A stretch of DNA of 64,000 nucleotides, taken from Nocardioides daeguensis (GTDB lineage Bacteria; Actinomycetota; Actinomycetes; Propionibacteriales; Nocardioidaceae). Below the pieces are notes generated by a model. The model was given only the letters and a program-made list of their open reading frames with translations. It had not been told where the DNA came from and did not search any database. This document shows positions 7,362-16,568 of the stretch, one piece after another. The DNA lies in NCBI RefSeq assembly GCF_019192965.1, contig NZ_JAHTKU010000008.1, positions 266,279 through 330,278 on the forward strand, read 5' to 3'. Position 1 is the first letter of the stretch. The number at the start of each line of letters is the position of its first letter. Both the position numbers and the translations under genes were made by a program.

Positions 7362-8519
7362 TCAGGAGGTCCAGGTGCGCGCCACGAGCGGCACGCCCGG
7401 CCGATAGGCCAGGTGCACGTGGGTGGGGGCGTCGAGGAGCACCAGGTCGGCGCGGGCACCGGGGACCAGGACACCGACGTCGGTACGCCCGAGAGCGGCG
7501 GCGCCGCCGGCGGTCGCGGCCCACACGGCCTCCGCCGGCGTCATGCCCATCTCCCGCACCGCCAGCGCGATGCAGAACGGCAGCGAGCTGGTGTAGCAGG
7601 AGCCGGGGTTGCAGTCGCTGGCGATCGCCACCGTGACACCGGCGTCGAGCAGCCGGCGCCCCGAGGGGTAGGGGTGGCGGGTGCTGAACTCCACGCCGGG
7701 CAGCAGCGTCGCCACCGTGCCGGCGTCGCGCAACGCGTGCACGTCGCCGTCGGTGAGGTAGGTGCAGTGGTCGACCGCGGTGAGGCCGAGCTCGGCGGCG
7801 AGCCGCACCCCGGGGCCCTCGCCGAGCTGGTTGGCGTGCAGCCTGCCCTTGAGGCCCGCGGCCGCGCCGGCGGCGAGGATGGTGCGGGCCTGGTCCTCGT
7901 CGAAGGCCCCGCGCTCGCAGAACACGTCGATCCACGACGCGTGCGGGGCTGCGGCCGCGAGCATCGGTCCGGTCACGAGGTCGACGTAGGCCGCCGGGTC
8001 GTCGGCGTACTCGGGAGCGACGACATGCGCGCCCAGGAAGGTGGTCTCGTCGGTGAACCGGCGTGCGACCCGCAGCGATCGGGCCTCGTCGTCGACGGAG
8101 AGCCCGTACCCGGACTTGATCTCGACGGTGGTCGTGCCCTGGCGGCGCATCTCGGCGACGTGGCGCGCGACGCCGGCGGTGAGCTGCTCGTCGGAGGCGG
8201 CGCGGGTGGCAGCGACGGTGGTGCGGATGCCGCCGGCGGCGTACGACTCCCCTGCCATCCGGGCCTGGAACTCCAGGGCCCGGTCACCGGCGAACACCAG
8301 GTGGCTGTGACTGTCGACGAAGCCGGGGATCACCGCGCGGCCCTGGGCGTCGAAGACCTCGTCGGCGGCGGGCGCGTCGGCGGCGGAGCCGACCCACGAC
8401 ACCACGCCGTCGGAGACGACGACGGCCGCGTCGGTGCGGACGCCGAGCAGGCCGCCCGACCGCGCAGCCGCCGGGTCGTTGGTGACCAGCTCGCCGATGT
8501 GGGTGATCAGCAGGCTCAT
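7362..8519 (-). CDS. hutI: Imidazolonepropionase
   Basis: A 385-residue cytoplasmic amidohydrolase that opens imidazolone-5-propionate to N-formimino-L-glutamate, the third step of histidine degradation. Metal ligands appear in [15 protein letters not shown] and in the later His/Asp segments LHANQLGE and IASDCNPGS. The substrate-binding segment [10 protein letters not shown] is present. Length is usual for HutI. ATG 8519 overlaps the hutF stop by four bases, so it is the last, translationally coupled gene of the hut operon. Confidence 0.96.
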   Translation of the reverse strand: MSLLITHIGELVTNDPAAARSGGLLGVRTDAAVVVSDGVVSWVGSAADAPAADEVFDAQGRAVIPGFVDSHSHLVFAGDRALEFQARMAGESYAAGGIRTTVAATRAASDEQLTAGVARHVAEMRRQGTTTVEIKSGYGLSVDDEARSLRVARRFTDETTFLGAHVVAPEYADDPAAYVDLVTGPMLAAAAPHASWIDVFCERGAFDEDQARTILAAGAAAGLKGRLHANQLGEGPGVRLAAELGLTAVDHCTYLTDGDVHALRDAGTVATLLPGVEFSTRHPYPSGRRLLDAGVTVAIASDCNPGSCYTSSLPFCIALAVREMGMTPAEAVWAATAGGAAALGRTDVGVLVPGARADLVLLDAPTHVHLAYRPGVPLVARTWTS

Positions 8520-9826
8520 CGGCTCCAGACCTTCCCGATCGCGTCGACGAGCGAACGGCCCACCCGGTCGTGGTCGCCGTCGAAGACCACCGTGCCGTCG
8601 ACGATGACATGGGTGACGTCGGCGCCACTGGCGGCGAAGACGGCGGTGTGCTCGTCGCCACCGGTGCCGGCCGTGCGCGGCGAGGCGAGGTCGACGGTGA
8701 CCAGGTCGGCGCGCTGGCCGACGGCGATCTCGCCGGCGTCGGCGAAGCCGAGACTGCGGTGCCCGTCGGCGGTGCCCGCCAGGAGAAGCTCGGCGGCGGT
8801 CCAGTGGCCGCGGGTCCGGCTGGCGAGGCGTTCGTCCATCTCGACGGCCCGCATCTCCTCGAACGCGTCGATGACCGCGTGGCTGTCGGAGCCGAGGGTC
8901 AGGATCGAGCCGGCCTGCTGCAGCGCACGGGCCGGGCCGATGCCGTCGCCGAGGTCACGCTCGGTGGTGGGGCAGAAGGAGGCGAACACGCGCGCCTCGC
9001 CGAGCAGCCGGATGTCCTCGTCGGTCAGGTGGGTGGCATGGACGGCGCTGGTCGTCGGGCCGAGGACGCCGTGGTCGGCCAGCAGCCGGGTCGGGGTCAC
9101 GCCGTGCGCGGCGACACAGGCGGCGTTCTCCTCGACCTGCTCGGAGAGGTGCACGTGGACCGGCACCCCTTCCTCGACGTAGGGCGCGAACCCCTTCAGC
9201 GAATCGGCCGGGACCGCACGCACCGAGTGGGCGGCGACACCGATCAGGGAGTCGGCACCGGTCAGCGGCGCGAGCCCGGCGACCCGCTCCTGCCAGGCCT
9301 CGGCGCTGCCGTCGGAGAAGCGCCGCTGCACGCCCTCGGGTGCGGCGCCGAATCCGCTGGACAGGTAGAGCGTGTCGAGCAGCGTGATCCGGATGCCGGC
9401 GTCCCTGGCCGCGGCGAGCAGGGCGTTGCCCATCGCGTTCGGGTCGTCGTACGGCGTGCCGTCGGGTTGGTGGTGCAGGTAGTGGAACTCCCCCACCGAC
9501 GTGTAGCCGGCGGCGACCATCTCGGCGTAGGTGGCGCGGGCGAGCTCGTAGTAGGTGTCCGGGTCGAGCTGCCCGGCCACGGCGTACATCTGCTCGCGCC
9601 ATGTCCAGAAGGTGCCGCGGTCGGCCTGGGTGCGACCGCGCAGCGCTCGATGGAAGGCGTGGCTGTGGGTGTTGGCGAAACCGGGCAGGGTCAGGCCCCG
9701 CAGCGGTACGCCGGTGCGGGTCGCGTCGGCCTCGACCGACGTGATCCGGCCGTGCTCGACCTCGACCCGGACCGTGTCCTGCACCCGGCCGCCGACCCAG
9801 GCGTGCTCGAGCAGGTAGGCGCTCAC
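8516..9826 (-). CDS. hutF: Formimidoylglutamate deiminase
   Basis: A 436-residue amidohydrolase-fold enzyme converting N-formimino-L-glutamate to N-formyl-L-glutamate and ammonia. [16 protein letters not shown] carries the HxH metal site, HVHLSEQ the third ligand, and [11 protein letters not shown] the conserved Asp region. Its presence means the pathway goes by the formylglutamate route rather than direct hydrolysis. GTG 9826 overlaps the stop of the preceding gene (GTGA). Just upstream on the minus strand lies a 12-base tandem repeat that contains AGGTGA, resembling a ribosome binding site. Confidence 0.95.
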   Translation of the reverse strand: MSAYLLEHAWVGGRVQDTVRVEVEHGRITSVEADATRTGVPLRGLTLPGFANTHSHAFHRALRGRTQADRGTFWTWREQMYAVAGQLDPDTYYELARATYAEMVAAGYTSVGEFHYLHHQPDGTPYDDPNAMGNALLAAARDAGIRITLLDTLYLSSGFGAAPEGVQRRFSDGSAEAWQERVAGLAPLTGADSLIGVAAHSVRAVPADSLKGFAPYVEEGVPVHVHLSEQVEENAACVAAHGVTPTRLLADHGVLGPTTSAVHATHLTDEDIRLLGEARVFASFCPTTERDLGDGIGPARALQQAGSILTLGSDSHAVIDAFEEMRAVEMDERLASRTRGHWTAAELLLAGTADGHRSLGFADAGEIAVGQRADLVTVDLASPRTAGTGGDEHTAVFAASGADVTHVIVDGTVVFDGDHDRVGRSLVDAIGKVWSR

Positions 9827-11100
9827 TCCGTCACCTGCGCCGTCACCTGCGCGGTCACCTGCGCGGTCACCAGGCCGGTGAGGGCGTCGGCGAGCGCGGT
9901 GACGCCGGCGAGGCAGTCGGCCATCTCCGCGCTCTCGTACGGCGAGTGCGAGACGCCCGAGGGGTTGCGGACGAACAGCATGGCGGTGGGGATGCCGGCG
10001 TCCTGCAGGACGCCGGCGTCGTGCCCGGCCTGGGTCGGCAGGATCGGGACGCCCCCCAGGCGCCCCGAGAGCTCGTCGCGCAGGTCGACGTCGAAGGTGA
10101 CCTCGCCGCTGACCGACTCGGCCGTGACGGTGACGGTGGTGCCGTCGCGATCGGCGCGCTCGGTCGCCTGGCGCTCGATCTCGCCCACCAGGGCGGTGAG
10201 TGCGGCGTCGGACTCGGCGCGGGCGTCGAGCCACGCGGTCACGTGCGACGGCACGGCGTTGGTGCCGTTGGGCCGTACATCGATCCGGCCGAAGGTGGCG
10301 CGCTGCCCCTGGACCCGGGCCTGCTTGTTGGCGGCGAGCGCGGTCATTGCGTAGGTCAGCATCGGGTCGATGCGGTCCTCCATGCGAGTGGTGCCCGCGT
10401 GGTCGGCGCGACCGGCGATGTCGTAGCGGTAGCGGCCGTGCGGCCAGATCGCGTCGTGGACGCCGACAGGGGCGTCGAGGTCGACCAGGCCCCGGCCCTG
10501 CTCGACGTGGAGCTCGACATAGGTGGCGACCCCGTCGAGCATCCGCGACTCGCCGCCCTCGATGACGTCGCCGAGGCGGATGCCCTCGCGGTCGGTGAGC
10601 TCAGCCGCGTCGGCCCACTTCGTGGCACCGACCGCGAGCCGGGAGCCGAGGCAGGCCCGGCCGAAGCGCGAGCCCTCCTCCTCGACGAAGGCCGCGACGC
10701 CGAGGCGCCGGTCCGGCACCACGCCGCGCGAGCGCATCAGGTCGAGCGCGGCGAAGGAGGAGACGACACCCAGCGGGCCGTCGTACGCGCCCCCGTCGAG
10801 GACGGAGTCGAGGTGGGAGCCGGTCAGGACCGCGGGACCGCGAGCGGAGCGAGCCTGGTCCGGCGGATCAGGAAGTCCGGGGAGCGTAGCGACCACCTCC
10901 GGTGTCCACCACGCGACCAGGTTGCCGAACGGGTCCTCCTCGACCTCGAGCCCGCGCGCGGTGGCCGCCTCGCGGAACCACGCACGGAGCTCGAGCTCGG
11001 CCGCGTGCCACGGCAGGCGGTTGTAGCCGCCCGAGGATGCCGAGCGCCCGATGGGCGTGAGCTCACGCCACATCTGCTCGAAGTCAGGAAGATCCGTCAC
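9823..11100 (-). CDS. M20-family amidohydrolase (allantoate amidohydrolase-like) in the hut operon
   Basis: A 425-residue dinuclear zinc hydrolase of the N-carbamoyl-amino acid hydrolase / allantoate amidohydrolase group. Metal ligands are visible in TGSHLDSVLDGGAYDG, FVEEEGSRFG and ELHVEQGRGL, and the dimer-side His/Arg in ADHAGTTRM and SGVSHSPYE. No hutG gene is present in the window, so this enzyme most likely removes the formyl group of N-formylglutamate made by HutF; that assignment is inference from position. An insert at residues about 70-88 (GLPDPPDQARSARG) and a repetitive VTAQ tail look like non-family additions. GTG 11100 has GGAGGA upstream. Confidence 0.85.
   Translation of the reverse strand: MTDLPDFEQMWRELTPIGRSASSGGYNRLPWHAAELELRAWFREAATARGLEVEEDPFGNLVAWWTPEVVATLPGLPDPPDQARSARGPAVLTGSHLDSVLDGGAYDGPLGVVSSFAALDLMRSRGVVPDRRLGVAAFVEEEGSRFGRACLGSRLAVGATKWADAAELTDREGIRLGDVIEGGESRMLDGVATYVELHVEQGRGLVDLDAPVGVHDAIWPHGRYRYDIAGRADHAGTTRMEDRIDPMLTYAMTALAANKQARVQGQRATFGRIDVRPNGTNAVPSHVTAWLDARAESDAALTALVGEIERQATERADRDGTTVTVTAESVSGEVTFDVDLRDELSGRLGGVPILPTQAGHDAGVLQDAGIPTAMLFVRNPSGVSHSPYESAEMADCLAGVTALADALTGLVTAQVTAQVTAQVTE
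9830..9871. repeat. 12-bp tandem repeat at the M20 gene end / hutF start
   Basis: Three full units of GTCACCTGCGCS plus a half unit. In the M20 enzyme it encodes a C-terminal (VTAQ)3 tail that is not part of the fold. Read in the hutF direction each unit provides AGGTGAC, a Shine-Dalgarno-like sequence, the last of them 4-10 bases before the hutF GTG. Confidence 0.85.
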
Positions 11101-11185
11101 GATGCCACATCCTCCGGGTTTCGTGACGCGTCGCTCCGCCCTCGCAGGCTCGGACCGAGCCGACGCTCCTCAACCTCCTCGGCGG
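11101..11185. repeat. Short direct repeats between hutU and the M20 gene
   Basis: This 85-base gap holds CTCGCAGGCTCGGACCGAG and CTCGCAGGCTCGGTCCGAG, two direct copies differing by one base and each nearly a dyad (CTCGG-N-CCGAG). It also shows a degenerate resemblance (GTTTCG...AGGCTCGG...CTCAACC) to the dispersed 45-bp repeat. It is the only real gap within the hut operon and could modulate expression of the last three genes. Confidence 0.5.
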
Positions 11186-12889
11186 TCACTCGTCCCTCGC
11201 AGGCTCGGTCCGAGTGGCCTCGGACATGGGGATCCGGACGCCGCGCTCGGCCGCGACCTCGAGGGCGCGTTCGTAGCCGGCGTCGACGTGGCGGATGACG
11301 CCCATGCCGGGGTCGTTGGTCAGCACGGCCTCGATCTTCGCAGCAGCGAGCTCGGTGCCGTCGGCGACACAGACCTGGCCGGCGTGGATCGAGCGGCCCA
11401 TGCCGACGCCGCCGCCGTGGTGCAGCGACACCCAGGTGGCGCCGGAGGCGACCGCAGTCATGGCGTTGAGCAGCGGCCAGTCGGCGATGGCGTCGGAGCC
11501 GTCGAGCATGGCCTCGGTCTCGCGGTACGGCGAGGCGACCGAGCCGCAGTCGAGGTGGTCGCGGCCGATCACGATCGGCGCCTTGAGCTCGCCGCTGCGG
11601 ACCATCTCGTTGAACTTCAGCCCGGCCAGGTGCCGCTCGCCGTAGCCGAGCCAGCAGATGCGCGCCGGGAGGCCCTGGTAGTGGACCCGCTCCTGCGCCA
11701 TGCCGATCCACTTGTGCAGCCGCTCGTTGTCGGGGAACAGCTCGAGGATCGCCTTGTCGGTGGCGGCGATGTCGGCCGGGTCGCCGGACAGCGCGGCCCA
11801 GCGGAAGGGGCCCTTGCCCTCGCAGAACAGCGGCCGGATGTACGCCGGGACGAACCCCGGGAACTCGAACGCGCGGTCGTAGCCGCCCTTGCGGGCCTCG
11901 TCGCGGATCGAGTTGCCGTAGTCGAACACCTCGGCGCCGGCGTCCTGGAACTCCACCATCGCCCGCACGTGGACGGCCATCGACGCCTGGGCGTCCTTGG
12001 TGAAGCCCTCCGGGTCGCGCTCGGCGGCCGCGTGCCAGTCCTCGAAGGCGACGCCGAGCGGCAGGTAGGACAGCGGGTCGTGCGCCGAGGTCTGGTCGGT
12101 GACGATGTCGATCGGGGCCTTCATCTCGAGCAGCTTCGGGAAGACGTCCGCGGCGTTGCCGAGCAGCCCGATTGACAGCCCGCGCCCCTCGTCGCGGGCC
12201 TGGACGGCCAGCGCGAGGGCGTGCTCGAGGTCGTCGGCCTGGACGTCGAGGTAGCGGTGGTCGATGCGGCGGGTGATCCGGCTCTGGTCGACGTCGACGC
12301 AGATCGCGACACCGTCGTTCATCGTGACCGCGAGCGGCTGCGCGCCCCCCATCCCGCCGAGGCCGGCGGTGAGGGTGATGGTGCCGGCGAGGGTGCCGCC
12401 GAAGCGCTTGTCGGCGACCGCGGCGAAGGTCTCGAACGTGCCCTGCAGGATGCCCTGGGTGCCGATGTAGATCCACGAGCCGGCCGTCATCTGGCCGTAC
12501 ATGGTCAGGCCGAGCTCCTCGAGGCGGCGGAACTCCTCCCAGTTCGCCCAGTCGCCGACCAGGTTGGAGTTGGCGATGAGGACGCGCGGGGCCCACTTGT
12601 TGGTCTTCCACACGCCGACCGGCTTGCCGCTCTGGACGAGCATGGTCTCGTCGTCCTCGAGGTCGCGCAGGGTGCGCACGAGCGCGTCGTAGGCCTCCCA
12701 GCTGCGAGCGGCCTTGCCGGTGCCGCCGTACACGACGAGGTCCTCGGGCCGCTCGGCGTTCTCGGGGTCGAGGTTGTTCATCAGCATCCGCAGCGGCGCC
12801 TCGGTCTGCCACGACTTCGCGGTCAGCTCGGTGCCGGTGGCCGCGTGGATGGGCAGGCGGGGGTTGGTGGGGCTGGACTGCGTGGTCAT
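11186..12889 (-). CDS. hutU: Urocanate hydratase (urocanase)
   Basis: A 567-residue NAD+-dependent enzyme converting urocanate to imidazolonepropionate, second step of histidine breakdown. The family signatures are clear: [17 protein letters not shown] at the start, [42 protein letters not shown] and the cysteine/His-rich [20 protein letters not shown] and [16 protein letters not shown]. Length equals that of the family. ATG 12889 overlaps the hutH stop by four bases. Confidence 0.98.
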   Translation of the reverse strand: MTTQSSPTNPRLPIHAATGTELTAKSWQTEAPLRMLMNNLDPENAERPEDLVVYGGTGKAARSWEAYDALVRTLRDLEDDETMLVQSGKPVGVWKTNKWAPRVLIANSNLVGDWANWEEFRRLEELGLTMYGQMTAGSWIYIGTQGILQGTFETFAAVADKRFGGTLAGTITLTAGLGGMGGAQPLAVTMNDGVAICVDVDQSRITRRIDHRYLDVQADDLEHALALAVQARDEGRGLSIGLLGNAADVFPKLLEMKAPIDIVTDQTSAHDPLSYLPLGVAFEDWHAAAERDPEGFTKDAQASMAVHVRAMVEFQDAGAEVFDYGNSIRDEARKGGYDRAFEFPGFVPAYIRPLFCEGKGPFRWAALSGDPADIAATDKAILELFPDNERLHKWIGMAQERVHYQGLPARICWLGYGERHLAGLKFNEMVRSGELKAPIVIGRDHLDCGSVASPYRETEAMLDGSDAIADWPLLNAMTAVASGATWVSLHHGGGVGMGRSIHAGQVCVADGTELAAAKIEAVLTNDPGMGVIRHVDAGYERALEVAAERGVRIPMSEATRTEPARDE

Positions 12890-14448
12890 GCGAGTTCTCC
12901 GATCACGTTCGCGACGGCCCGGGTGACGGACCGGTCGGCGACGAGCTGGTAGGCGGTCTCGATCTCGGGGGCGAGGAAGCGGTCGATGCCGGGGCCGCCC
13001 ACGCCGGCGTCGCGGAGCAGGTCCACGACGGCGCCGGTGGCCGGGCTGGGCGAGGTTCCGGCGGTCGAGCCGGTCGTGGTCCGCAGGTTGATGGCGCGGG
13101 CAGCGGTCATCAGCTCGATGGCGAGCACCCGGGTGAGGCCGTCGACAGCCCGGCGCAGCTTGCGCGCCGAGGACCAGCCCATCGAGACGTGGTCCTCCTG
13201 CATGGCGCTCGACGGGATCGAGTCGACGCTGGCCGGGTTGGCGAGCCGCTTGAGCTCGGACACGATGGCGGCCTGGGTGTACTGGGCGATCATCAGGCCC
13301 GAGTCGACGCCCGGGTCGTCGGCGAGGAACGGCGGCAGGCCGTGGTTGCGGGCCTTGTCGAGGAAGCGGTCGGTACGCCGCTCCGCGATCGAGGCGAGGT
13401 CGGCGGTGACGATCGCGAGGAAGTCGAGCACGTAGGCGACCGGTGCCCCGTGGAAGTTGCCGTTGGACTCGACGCGGTTCTCGTCGGCGAGCACGACCGG
13501 GTTGTCGACGGCCGAGGCGAGCTCGCGCGAGGCCACGGAGGCCGCGTGGGCGACGGTGTCGCGCACACCGCCGTGCACCTGGGGCGAGCAGCGCAGCGAG
13601 TACGCGTCCTGGACCCGGTTGCAGTCGGGGCCGCGGTGGGACGCGACGATGCCGGAGTCCCGCAGCAGGGCGGTGAGGTTGGCCGCGGATGCCGCCTGGC
13701 CGGGGTGCGGACGGATGGCCTGCAGCTCGGGGGCGAAGACCCGGTCGGTGCCGAGCTGACCCTCGACCGACATGGCGGCCGAGATGTCGGCGACCTTCAG
13801 CAAGTCATCCAGGTCGTGCAGCGCGAGCACCAGCATGCCGAGCATGCCGTCGGTGCCGTTGATGAGGGCCAGGCCCTCCTTCTCCTGCAGCTCGACCGGC
13901 GTGAGGCCGGCGGCGGCGAGCGCGGTGGCGGCGTCGGTGAGCTCGCCGGCGGCGTTGCGGACCGGGCCCTCGCCCATGAGCGCGAGTGCGCAGTGCGCGA
14001 GCGGAGCGAGGTCGCCGGAGCAGCCCAGCGAGCCGTACTCGTGGACGACGGGCGTGATCTCGTGGGTGAGCAGGCCGGCGAGCAGCTCGGCCGTCTCCCG
14101 CCGTACGCCGGTGCGGCCGGTCGCGAGCGTCGAGAGGCGCAGCAGCATGAGGCCGCGGACGACCTCGCGCTCGACCTCGGGGCCGCTGCCGGCGGCGTGG
14201 GAGCGGACCAGCGAGCGCTGCAGCTGGGCGCGCAGCTCGGGGGCGATGTGGCGGGTGGCCAGCGCGCCGAACCCGGTGGAGACGCCGTAGTGGGGCGTCG
14301 GGGACGCGGCGAGGTCCTCGATGACCGCGCGCGCCTTGTCGATCGCGGCGACGGCCTCGTCGCTGAGCACAACAGCGGCGCCGCCCCGGGCGACCGCAAC
14401 CACGTCGTCGAACGAAACCGCGCCCGACCCGATCGTCACTTTCTGCAT
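12886..14448 (-). CDS. hutH: Histidine ammonia-lyase
   Basis: A 520-residue enzyme that removes ammonia from L-histidine to give urocanate. The self-formed MIO prosthetic group comes from residues 143-145, here Cys-Ser-Gly ([14 protein letters not shown]) instead of the common Ala-Ser-Gly; I recall Cys at this position also in Streptomyces HutH. Tyr in HYGVSTGFG and the QEDHVSMG segment are conserved. ATG 14448 (MQKVTIGSG) fits the family N-terminus better than an upstream ATG at 14481. First gene of the hut operon, divergent from the IclR regulator. Confidence 0.97.
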   Translation of the reverse strand: MQKVTIGSGAVSFDDVVAVARGGAAVVLSDEAVAAIDKARAVIEDLAASPTPHYGVSTGFGALATRHIAPELRAQLQRSLVRSHAAGSGPEVEREVVRGLMLLRLSTLATGRTGVRRETAELLAGLLTHEITPVVHEYGSLGCSGDLAPLAHCALALMGEGPVRNAAGELTDAATALAAAGLTPVELQEKEGLALINGTDGMLGMLVLALHDLDDLLKVADISAAMSVEGQLGTDRVFAPELQAIRPHPGQAASAANLTALLRDSGIVASHRGPDCNRVQDAYSLRCSPQVHGGVRDTVAHAASVASRELASAVDNPVVLADENRVESNGNFHGAPVAYVLDFLAIVTADLASIAERRTDRFLDKARNHGLPPFLADDPGVDSGLMIAQYTQAAIVSELKRLANPASVDSIPSSAMQEDHVSMGWSSARKLRRAVDGLTRVLAIELMTAARAINLRTTTGSTAGTSPSPATGAVVDLLRDAGVGGPGIDRFLAPEIETAYQLVADRSVTRAVANVIGELA

Positions 14449-14501
14449 ACCTCGATCTTGGGCCCTGGGAGTGGCGCCCACCAGCGTCGACCGGCATGAT
14501 G

Positions 14502-14519
14502 AGTCTCAGATCCGAGACT
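14502..14519. promoter_or_regulatory. Candidate IclR operator between hutH and its regulator
   Basis: AGTCTC-AGATCC-GAGACT is an 18-base dyad with one mismatched pair at the centre. It lies in the 111-base divergent spacer, 54 bases upstream of hutH and 41 upstream of the IclR start. Placement and symmetry suggest the binding site of the adjacent IclR protein. Confidence 0.55.
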
Positions 14520-14559
14520 TGTGGGGACCGGCCGAGCGGCCGTGGGAGGACGTGTTCGA

Positions 14560-15318
14560 GTGGCACAGGTGCCTGCAGCGACCCGAGCACTCCGGGTGCT
14601 CCGCTTCCTGGCCGGCCAGCCGGAGCCGGTCGCCGTCGAACGGATCGCCCGCGAGCTCGGGATCCCGCGGTCCACGACCTACCACCTGCTCCAGGCGATG
14701 GCCGACGAGGGCTTCGTCGTCCATCTCGCCGACGACCGCCGCTACGGCCTGGGCGTCGCCGCGTTCGAGGTCGGCTCGGGCTACTCGCGCCAGGCGCCGC
14801 TGCAGCGCCTGGCGCGGCGCCCACTCGCCTCCCTCGTGGACCGCACCGGCCACAGCGCCCACCTCGCCGTCCCCCACGGCCGCGACGTGCTGTACGTCGT
14901 CGAGGAGCGCGCGCCCGGCCGCCCGCCACTCGTGACCGACGTCGGCGTCCGACTTCCTTCGCACCTCACCGCGAGCGGCCGCGCGATCCTCGCCCACCTG
15001 CCCGCCAGCCAGGTCCGGGCGCTCTACCCCGACCGCGCGGCCTTCACCGACCGCACCGGTCTCGGCCCCGGCTCCCCCACCGCGCTGCGCTCGGTGCTCT
15101 CGGAGACCCGGCAACGCGGGTACGCGATCGAGGACGGCGAGGTCACCGCGGGCATGGCCAGCGTGGCCGCCGCGGTGCTCGACCACAACGAGATGCCGGT
15201 GGCCGGCGTGGCGATCACCTATCCGACCGCGGAGCTGGACGAGCGGCAGCGCGAGCGACTCAGCGGCGCGGTCGTCGCCACGGCCGGGACGCTCACGCGG
15301 CGGCTGCGTGGGCGGTAG
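14560..15318 (+). CDS. IclR-family transcriptional regulator of the hut genes
   Basis: A 252-residue regulator with an N-terminal winged helix (ALRVLRFLAGQPEPVAVERI, then the recognition helix in PRSTTYHLLQAM, residues about 8-60) and a C-terminal GAF-like effector domain (LTASGRAILAHLP, GYAIEDGEVTAGMASVAAAV). GTG 14560 is chosen because GGGAGGA lies 9 bases upstream; GTG 14521 in frame would overlap the candidate operator region. Divergent orientation to hutH and a dyad in the spacer suggest it controls hut and itself, with histidine or urocanate as the likely effector (inference). Confidence 0.9.
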   Translation: MAQVPAATRALRVLRFLAGQPEPVAVERIARELGIPRSTTYHLLQAMADEGFVVHLADDRRYGLGVAAFEVGSGYSRQAPLQRLARRPLASLVDRTGHSAHLAVPHGRDVLYVVEERAPGRPPLVTDVGVRLPSHLTASGRAILAHLPASQVRALYPDRAAFTDRTGLGPGSPTALRSVLSETRQRGYAIEDGEVTAGMASVAAAVLDHNEMPVAGVAITYPTAELDERQRERLSGAVVATAGTLTRRLRGR

Positions 15319-15366
15319 CCGCCGGACGCCCGGTCCCGGGGACCGATCGCTGCCGGTCCGACCGGA

Positions 15367-16137
15367 GTGCTCGCCCTGGCGACACCGGCCGTCGCCGCCC
15401 CCGCCACCCCCGCCCACGCGACCGCCCGTGCCGCGTCGAGCGCCCCCTCGATCGACATCTCCGTCAGGAGCAACCAGGTCGAGCGCGGCAAGAAGGTCGT
15501 CGTCACCGGCACCGTGACCGGCAAGAAGGTCACCAAGGTGACCCTCCAGCAGAAGCGTGCCGGGACGCCGTGGAAGGCCCAGGCCACGGTCAAGGTGAAG
15601 GCCGACGGCAGCTTCCTGCTGAAGGACAAGACCACCACGGCGGTGATCCGCAAGTACCGCGTGGTCAGCGCCTCCGGGCCGAGGACGAGGTCCGCGAAGG
15701 TCACGGTCGGGGTCTACGCGTGGGCCGACCTGACCAAGCGCAAGGCTCGCTCCAGCATGAGGTGGAGCCAGCAGAAGACGGTCGCGATCAACGGCACGTC
15801 GTACGGCCTCGCATTCACGTCGTACAACTGGGGCAACATCGCGCCGCTGGTCGACTTCAACGTCAACCGCAACTGCATCGCCCTGCGTGCTCGCTTCGGC
15901 CTCAGCGACAACTCCGACGCTGCCGCGCGTGCGACCGTCTCCGTGGTGAGTGACGGGTCGACCGTCTACGCGAAGTCCTTCGGCCTGACCGAGTCCGAGC
16001 TGGCGACGGTCCCGATCGCCAGCCCGTTCCGGGTGGGGATCACCGCCACGGTCGAGAACCCGGGCAACCTGACGCCCGCACCCAACGCGATCGCCGTGGC
16101 CGCCGAGCCCGAGATCCTCTGCACGTCGGCGAAGTAG
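15367..16137 (+). CDS. Secreted Ig-like protein with a truncated signal peptide
   Basis: A 256-residue protein of unknown function. After VLALATPAVAAPATPAHA, which looks like the hydrophobic core and cleavage region of a signal peptide, comes a Lys-rich Ig-like domain (KKVVVTGTVTGKKVTKVTLQ) similar in style to those at the ends of the nuclease at 34447 and the protease at 46490. A Trp/Tyr/Asn-rich C-terminal half follows (SYNWGNIAPLVDFNVNRNC). The first possible start is GTG 15367; codons between the IclR stop and this GTG are open and read like a signal peptide with a lost start codon. No ribosome binding site is obvious. It may be a decaying gene or start at an unusual codon. Confidence 0.6.
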   Translation: MLALATPAVAAPATPAHATARAASSAPSIDISVRSNQVERGKKVVVTGTVTGKKVTKVTLQQKRAGTPWKAQATVKVKADGSFLLKDKTTTAVIRKYRVVSASGPRTRSAKVTVGVYAWADLTKRKARSSMRWSQQKTVAINGTSYGLAFTSYNWGNIAPLVDFNVNRNCIALRARFGLSDNSDAAARATVSVVSDGSTVYAKSFGLTESELATVPIASPFRVGITATVENPGNLTPAPNAIAVAAEPEILCTSAK

Positions 16138-16148
16138 TCCAGCCCGAC

Positions 16149-16529
16149 TCAGGCATCCACGACGAGGTCGGCTCCGGGGTTCCCCCCGAAGCCGACCTCG
16201 TTGCCGTCCGGGTCCCGGAAGGTCACCTTGCGCACGCCGGCGCCGTAGACCTCCTCGCTGGTCGGCTCGAGACCGCGGCCCGTGATCGCCGCCACCCGGG
16301 CGTCGAGGTCGGCGACGAAGAGCGTCTGGACGGCGTACCCGGCGCGCTCGGGTCGTTCCTCGACGACCAGCCAACGGTGCGGGGCCACCTCCCACACGGA
16401 CTCCTTCTCGTGCGCCACGAAGGTGGGCGGGCCGCCGAGCAGCGCGTCGTACCACGGCCGAGCCCGCGCGTGGTCGCGTACGCAGATGCCCGCGAACAGC
16501 TCGACTCCGTCAGCCAGGAACTCGCTCAT
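16149..16529 (-). CDS. VOC (glyoxalase / bleomycin resistance) superfamily protein
   Basis: A 126-residue protein with two beta-alpha-beta-beta-beta modules: ELFAGICVRDHARARPWYDALLG in the first and FVADLDARVAAITGRG plus VTFRDPDGNEVGF in the second. The terminal DPDGNEVGF motif carries the usual metal-ligand glutamate. No substrate can be deduced. Converges on the secreted-protein gene with an 11-base gap. Confidence 0.85.
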   Translation of the reverse strand: MSEFLADGVELFAGICVRDHARARPWYDALLGGPPTFVAHEKESVWEVAPHRWLVVEERPERAGYAVQTLFVADLDARVAAITGRGLEPTSEEVYGAGVRKVTFRDPDGNEVGFGGNPGADLVVDA

Positions 16530-16568
16530 GCAGGGGCGGACCGGCCGGCCGGCCCGGACTCATCGGAC

